NCBI GenBank assembly: GCA_903875215.1
Contig: CAIQVH010000025.1
Coordinates: 24,439-88,438 of the forward strand
Direction of reading: 5' to 3'
Source: an uncultured Anaerolineae bacterium
Lineage (GTDB): Bacteria; Chloroflexota; Anaerolineae; Anaerolineales; Villigracilaceae
Length of the DNA: 64,000 nucleotides
Part shown: positions 63,161 through 64,000 of the stretch, piece after piece
How the letters are laid out: each line of letters begins with the position of its first letter
Position numbering within the stretch: position 1 is the stretch's first letter
The notes under the pieces: model-generated
What the model saw: the letters and a program-made list of their open reading frames with translations, nothing else
The model's database searches: none
Told to the model about the DNA's origin: nothing
Made by a program: the position numbers and the translations under genes

Positions 63161-63703
63161 ATGAAAAACATTTTCAAGATTAGTATTGTAATTTCAATGC
63201 TCATAATCCTAATCGTAACATCAAGTCAATCCGCATTTGCCGCTGGAAATGCCAAGCAAGTTCGGCTTAAAGTAAATGGTGTTTACGCAATTGTTTCAAT
63301 GGACGTAGCTGGTTACAATCAATCGGGTAATCGGACAAATTGGCCACCTAGAGGATATTTTTATTATACGTACTCAAATACTCCGCCTTATCCGTATATT
63401 TGCCAATACTCAGGCAACGCAAACGGATGTCCAACAGAAATGACCACCACTGGTTACTGGTGGACAGGAATTGTAACAATTAACTTTACGGTATACCCTA
63501 CGATAACACTTCCGCAGGTTTACCCCTTTCAAAATGGCCTTAAAAAAGTGTCGTGCACCTTGCCTATAGATGGAAAAGCATGGAGCGATACGTTGACCTT
63601 AACATTTGACGCAGGTAGTAACAATTCATCTGGTCCCACTGTAACAGAATATTACAATGGAACAAATTATGTCACGGTAACATCATGCAAAGTGCTTAAC
63701 TAA
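63161..63703 (+). CDS. Secreted protein of unknown function
   Basis: 180 aa. Classical signal peptide (ISIVISMLIILIVTSSQSAFA, cleavage near residue 28), then a mature part rich in Tyr, Thr, Asn and Gly (YFYYTYSNTPPYPYICQYSGNANGC; GYWWTGIVTINFTVYPTITLP), with four Cys that could form disulfides. Probably beta-rich. AAAGGAGG precedes the ATG at good spacing. No family recognised. A+T-rich, followed by its own strong terminator. Likely transferred or fast-evolving. Confidence 0.7.
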   Translation: MKNIFKISIVISMLIILIVTSSQSAFAAGNAKQVRLKVNGVYAIVSMDVAGYNQSGNRTNWPPRGYFYYTYSNTPPYPYICQYSGNANGCPTEMTTTGYWWTGIVTINFTVYPTITLPQVYPFQNGLKKVSCTLPIDGKAWSDTLTLTFDAGSNNSSGPTVTEYYNGTNYVTVTSCKVLN

Positions 63704-63732
63704 GCAAAAAAGCAAAATACCGTTATTTTTGC

Positions 63733-63773
63733 AACTCACCCTGAATAGTGTTTATCCAGGGTGAGTTTTTTTT
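63733..63773 (+). terminator. Strong intrinsic terminator after the secreted-protein gene
   Basis: AACTCACCCTG (63733-63743) with CAGGGTGAGTT (63757-63767), 11-bp stem, 13-nt loop, then a run of T to 63773. Confidence 0.9.
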
Positions 63774-63907
63774 ACGGATAGTCTTAATGCCCTCGCGGGG
63801 CATTTATTGATTTTGACCTTTCGAGTACATTTATCGGCGCTTTTAAAGCTGATAAAGCCCTGAATGGCTTTGCTGAGGACCAACGAGCCCGACGAGCATA
63901 GGCTCAT
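63752..63907 (-). CDS. Doubtful 51-aa ORF at the right end
   Basis: ATG at 63907 has a good GGAGGA upstream, and the product is rich in Lys, Cys and Ser (FISFKSADKCTRKVKINKCPARALRLSVKK). It runs into the terminator of the converging gene, and I recognise no family. The surrounding DNA has a CCTGGC/GCCAGG hairpin near 63970 and a repeated GAGCCCGACG (63885 and 63991), which suggests a repeat or element end instead. Confidence 0.2.
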   Translation of the reverse strand: MSLCSSGSLVLSKAIQGFISFKSADKCTRKVKINKCPARALRLSVKKTHPG

Positions 63908-64000
63908 CACAAATTCCTCCATATTGAGAGAATTTGCCAACCTATCATCGCCGGGCTAACCCTGGCGCAGCCAGGATAAACGAAAAACCAGAGCCCGACG

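Noticed and set aside
63870..64000. CRISPR-like or tandem repeat because GAGCCCGACG occurs twice
   Set aside because: Only two copies of 10 nt about 100 nt apart, no regular spacers, no cas genes in the window.

Overview
The window looks like chromosomal DNA of a heterotrophic bacterium, most probably Chloroflexota of the Anaerolineae type. This is an inference from moderately high G+C in the main body, secreted proteins with the 'FGxPIS...VQYFERARFE' repeat common in that group, an NfeD/slipin pair, many carbohydrate-active enzymes and large multi-GAF signalling proteins. I see no phage, plasmid or CRISPR module.

Layout. 1-6.3 kb: the 5' end of a selenoprotein selD (in-frame UGA at the active-site position), an SPFH protein, a PyrK-like iron-sulfur flavoprotein, a secreted repeat protein, a UDP-ManNAc-type dehydrogenase, then an NfeD-slipin operon. 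6.3-9.6 kb: a GNAT acetyltransferase and an RNA-processing group (RNase D, beta-CASP nuclease, tRNA-Ser(CGA)). 10-16.8 kb: a lipoprotein with two GH5 modules, a secreted 5'-nucleotidase-like phosphoesterase and two proteins of unknown function. 16.9-35.5 kb: a large minus-strand carbohydrate region. It has a sugar ABC importer without its ATPase, GH5, a CDF metal exporter, a LacI regulator, and a tightly packed operon (GH1, a 125-aa fragment-like protein, a glycerol-1-phosphate-dehydrogenase-like enzyme, a Gfo/Idh oxidoreductase, an SDR, a ceramidase-fold hydrolase, GH4, a DegT aminotransferase), followed by GH36. Two identical promoter-operator modules, one before lacI and one before the importer, tie the regulator to uptake; a lacI 3' remnant beside the second shows that it arose by duplication and deletion.

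35.8-53 kb: a small lipoprotein, a PAS-GGDEF diguanylate cyclase, a zinc-ribbon membrane protein, a beta-glucan pair (GH16 plus a 1147-aa GH94/GH149/GH161-like enzyme), an ADP-ribosylglycohydrolase-family protein, a DapA-family aldolase, a three-gene LiaF-like membrane operon, and pepD-thioesterase-AlkZ-like. 53-64 kb is more accessory: a PD-(D/E)XK nuclease-DUF2075 helicase of defence type, decayed ORFs including an IS4-family transposase remnant, then a three-gene relay (five-GAF hybrid histidine kinase, receiver, receiver-PP2C phosphatase). The end is an A+T-rich patch with a solo LuxR-type HTH protein and a secreted protein of unknown function.

The best candidates for undescribed biology are the GH1-to-DegT operon, which joins glycosidases of three families with a ceramidase-fold hydrolase, three dehydrogenase-type enzymes and an aminotransferase; the GH16/phosphorylase-like beta-glucan pair; the duplicated GH5 lipoprotein with a degenerate first copy; and the nuclease-helicase gene. 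All calls come from reading the sequence; no database search or structure prediction was run.
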